NCBI GenBank assembly: GCA_023231105.1
Contig: JALNWB010000042.1
Location: 1 to 25,549 of the forward strand
Origin: Ignavibacteriaceae bacterium
GTDB taxonomy: Bacteria; Bacteroidota; Ignavibacteria; Ignavibacteriales; Ignavibacteriaceae
Direction of reading: 5' to 3'
Length of the DNA: 25,549 nucleotides
Position 1 is the stretch's first letter. Every line of letters starts with the position of its first letter. A program made the translations under genes and the position numbers. The notes beneath the pieces are model-generated. The model was not told the origin of the DNA and made no database searches. It saw nothing but the letters and a program-made list of their open reading frames with translations. Positions 23,408 to 25,549 of the stretch are shown in pieces.

Positions 23408-24679
23408 ATGAAGAAGTATTTTCTCTTCCTTTTACTTTTTATATTCCCTGAAATAATTGCTCAACAATCCATAGATAAAGTAGTTGCAGTTGTTGATAAT
23501 GAAATTATTCTAAAGAGTGAACTGGAATATCAAATAAACCTTTTAGCCGCTCAGAGGAAAGTTGACCCGAAAACGCCGGCGCTTCGCGAGCAAGTATTAA
23601 AAATGCTTATTGATGAAAAATTAGTTTATGCGCAAGCCGGACTTGATTCTATCACCGTTACGGAAGATGAAATAGGAAAACAAATTGATTATCAAGTTTC
23701 ACAACTGATGCAGCAATATGGCTCGAAAGAGCGCGTTGAGCAAATGTATAACATGAGTATCGAAAAGATCAAAAGAGAATTGCGTGACGATGTACGCAAG
23801 AATATTATGATCCAGAAAACGCAGGAGAAAAAATTCGGACAGGTTGAATCAACGCGCCGCGAGGTTGAAGATTTTTTTGCTCAATTCAAAGACAGTCTTG
23901 GTGTTATTCCTGAAAAAGTAAAATTATCCCACATTTTTAAGAATCCGCAAACTTCTTCAAAATTGAAAGAGAAATACAAAGCAACTGCACAAGCAATATT
24001 AGATTCGATAAAAGCCGGTGCCGACTTTGCTGAGATGGCAAAAAAATATTCCGAAGACCCGGGCAGCGCTGTGCAAGGCGGTGATCTGGGATTTGTAAAA
24101 CGCGGAGTTTTTTATCCTGAGTTTGAATCTGTGGCGTATTCATTAAAAGAGAAACAGCTTTCGGAAGTAACCGAATCTCCTGTTGGTTTTCATATTATTC
24201 AATTATTGGAAAAGCGCGGCGAATCAATTCACACTCGACACATTCTAATTAAAGTTAAAGCTGATGACGAAAGCGATCTTAACACAATTCAAATGTTAAC
24301 GGATATTCGCGACAGCATAGTTAGAAAAGTCGGAACGTTTTATGAGTTCGCAAAAAAATATTCCGATGATAAAGAAACTATAAATCTTGGCGGGCAGCTT
24401 GGAACTTTTTATCTCAACCAGCTAGATAAAAATCTACTTGAAATTGTCGGCAAAACAAAAGAGAATGAAATCAGCTACCCGAAGCGTGTAAACTATGCGG
24501 CGGATAGTTATGGATATCATATCGTTTGGTTGGAGAAACGGATTCCCCAGCATAAACCGAATATTGATGTTGATTATACGGAATTAAAAAAACTTTCCGA
24601 TGAATATAAAAAGCAAAAGCTCTATGCAGCGTGGCTTGATGAATTAAAAACAAAAATCTTTTGGGAAATTAAAGAGTAA
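23408..24679 (+). CDS. surA: SurA-like periplasmic peptidyl-prolyl isomerase/chaperone
   Basis: The product is 423 residues from the ATG at 23408, preferred over the upstream in-frame codon at 23378 because it gives a clean signal peptide (MKKYFLFLLLFIFPEIIAQQ, cleavage near residue 18) and AGGA lies five bases before it. The SurA N-terminal chaperone domain (DKVVAVVDNEIILKSELEYQ) is followed by two parvulin domains. Domain 1 is about 170-270 (KLSHIFKN, DPGSAVQGGDLGFV, VGFHIIQLLE). Domain 2 is about 275-375 (HTRHILIKVK, NLGGQLGTF, YGYHIVWLE). SurA escorts outer-membrane proteins to the BAM complex. The domain order matches E. coli SurA. It closes the chaperone cassette, with MoxR next. Confidence 0.9.
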   Translation: MKKYFLFLLLFIFPEIIAQQSIDKVVAVVDNEIILKSELEYQINLLAAQRKVDPKTPALREQVLKMLIDEKLVYAQAGLDSITVTEDEIGKQIDYQVSQLMQQYGSKERVEQMYNMSIEKIKRELRDDVRKNIMIQKTQEKKFGQVESTRREVEDFFAQFKDSLGVIPEKVKLSHIFKNPQTSSKLKEKYKATAQAILDSIKAGADFAEMAKKYSEDPGSAVQGGDLGFVKRGVFYPEFESVAYSLKEKQLSEVTESPVGFHIIQLLEKRGESIHTRHILIKVKADDESDLNTIQMLTDIRDSIVRKVGTFYEFAKKYSDDKETINLGGQLGTFYLNQLDKNLLEIVGKTKENEISYPKRVNYAADSYGYHIVWLEKRIPQHKPNIDVDYTELKKLSDEYKKQKLYAAWLDELKTKIFWEIKE

Positions 24680-24706
24680 CGGGAAAGCAAATAAAGGAAA
24701 ATTTTC

Positions 24707-25549
24707 TTGCAAAACGAAAATCAAAATAATGACGTTCAGTTAGTTGAACAATTAGCCGGTTCGGTTCAATCAATTAAAAAAGAAATTGCAAAAGTTATTA
24801 TCGGTCAAGATGAAATTGTTGACCATTTACTTTTGTCGCTTCTTTCACGCGGGCATTGTTTGCTGGTTGGAGTTCCGGGATTGGCAAAAACGTTAATCAT
24901 AAAAACGTTAGCCGATGTGCTCGATCTTAAGTTTAACAGAATTCAATTTACTCCTGATTTAATGCCAAGCGATATTACCGGCACTGAAATTCTTGAAGAA
25001 GACAACATTACAAAAAAGCGTGACTTCAGATTTATTCTCGGACCGATTTTTGCCAACGTTATTTTAGCTGATGAAATAAACAGAACGCCGCCTAAAACGC
25101 AGGCTGCACTGCTTGAAGCAATGCAGGAACATAAAGTTACTATTGCGGGAAAAACTTATTCACTTGATGAACCGTTTTTTGTTTTGGCTACACAAAATCC
25201 TATTGAACAGGAAGGAACTTATCCGCTTCCTGAAGCACAACTTGATAGATTTATGTTCAATCTCTGGCTTGATTATCCTTCTCTTGATGAAGAAAAAGAA
25301 ATTGTAAAAACTACCACCGGCGGATTTTTCCCGGAACTAAATAAAATAGTTTCAGCCGAAACTTTGATAAGCTTTCAAAAGTTAGTGCGCCGTGTGCCGG
25401 TTGCCGAAAATGTTATTTCGTTCGCTGTAAACTTTGTCAATAAAACGCGTCCGAACAACGAACAAGCGCCGCAGTTTATAAAGGACTGGCTGCGCTGGGG
25501 CGCCGGTCCAAGAGCTTCGCAGTACTTGATATTAGCGGCAAAAGCAAAA
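24707..25549 (+). CDS. MoxR-family AAA+ ATPase (3' end beyond window)
   Basis: MoxR ATPases act as chaperones for assembly or activation of protein complexes, often beside DUF58 and von Willebrand A-domain genes. The 281 codons visible read without a stop to the window end. Walker A is GVPGLAKT (55-62), Walker B VILADEINR (118-126), sensor 1 ATQNP (161-165), and the family stretch FTPDLMPSDITGTEI is present. The start is TTG at 24707, with AAAGGA about eight bases upstream. It follows surA by 27 bases and may be co-transcribed with it. Which MoxR subfamily it belongs to cannot be decided without the downstream partners. Confidence 0.92.
   Translation, partial: MQNENQNNDVQLVEQLAGSVQSIKKEIAKVIIGQDEIVDHLLLSLLSRGHCLLVGVPGLAKTLIIKTLADVLDLKFNRIQFTPDLMPSDITGTEILEEDNITKKRDFRFILGPIFANVILADEINRTPPKTQAALLEAMQEHKVTIAGKTYSLDEPFFVLATQNPIEQEGTYPLPEAQLDRFMFNLWLDYPSLDEEKEIVKTTTGGFFPELNKIVSAETLISFQKLVRRVPVAENVISFAVNFVNKTRPNNEQAPQFIKDWLRWGAGPRASQYLILAAKAK

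Overview
The window is AT-rich bacterial chromosome and almost entirely coding. It most likely comes from the Ignavibacteria/Chlorobi side of the Bacteroidota lineage. Supporting signs are a short primary sigma factor that begins directly at region 1.2, the gene order secY-map-infA-rpmJ without adk, one good match to the Bacteroidota-type promoter (GTTG, 20 nt, TAAATTTG), Shine-Dalgarno sequences before many genes, and frequent TTG/GTG starts. The taxonomic call is an inference from gene content and style, not from a database match.

Region 1 (1-10960) is the distal S10, spc and alpha ribosomal-protein superoperon, all on the plus strand: the rpsC tail, rplP, rpmC, rpsQ, rplN, rplX, rplE, rpsN, rpsH, rplF, rplR, a tRNA-Gln(TTG), rpsE, rpmD, rplO, secY, map, infA, rpmJ, rpsM, rpsK, rpsD, rpoA and rplQ. 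It encodes most of a ribosome core set, the SecY translocon, methionine aminopeptidase, IF-1 and the RNA polymerase alpha subunit. A strong rho-independent terminator ends it. Oddities are the tRNA gene embedded between rplR and rpsE, a charged N-terminal extension on L5, a Lys/Ala/Glu-rich tail on L17, and a long inverted repeat between rpoA and rplQ.

Region 2 (10963-16988, plus strand) holds the ribosome-assembly GTPase engB, whose start abuts the terminator; a membrane-anchored double-GAF protein with a degenerate GGDEF domain; phosphopentomutase (deoB), whose N-terminus seems to need a non-canonical start codon; a REP-like hairpin; two bacterial-microcompartment vertex proteins of the EutN/CcmL family; the primary sigma factor rpoD; and an NlpC/P60 lipoprotein. 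The deoB plus vertex-protein group suggests a link to a microcompartment processing deoxyribose phosphate encoded elsewhere in the genome (inference).

Region 3 (17029-25549) holds rmuC on the minus strand, converging on the NlpC/P60 gene and diverging from metG (methionyl-tRNA synthetase with a C-terminal tRNA-binding domain). A tight cassette of three envelope chaperone genes follows: a lipoprotein with three parvulin-like domains, a small SurA-N-like lipoprotein and a periplasmic SurA-like PPIase. The window ends inside a MoxR-type AAA+ ATPase gene. No CRISPR array, insertion sequence, prophage or rRNA was seen, and no gene-free gap exceeds 150 bases. No complete novel system stands out. 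The most interesting points are the tRNA inside the spc operon and the orphan microcompartment vertex pair beside deoB and rpoD.
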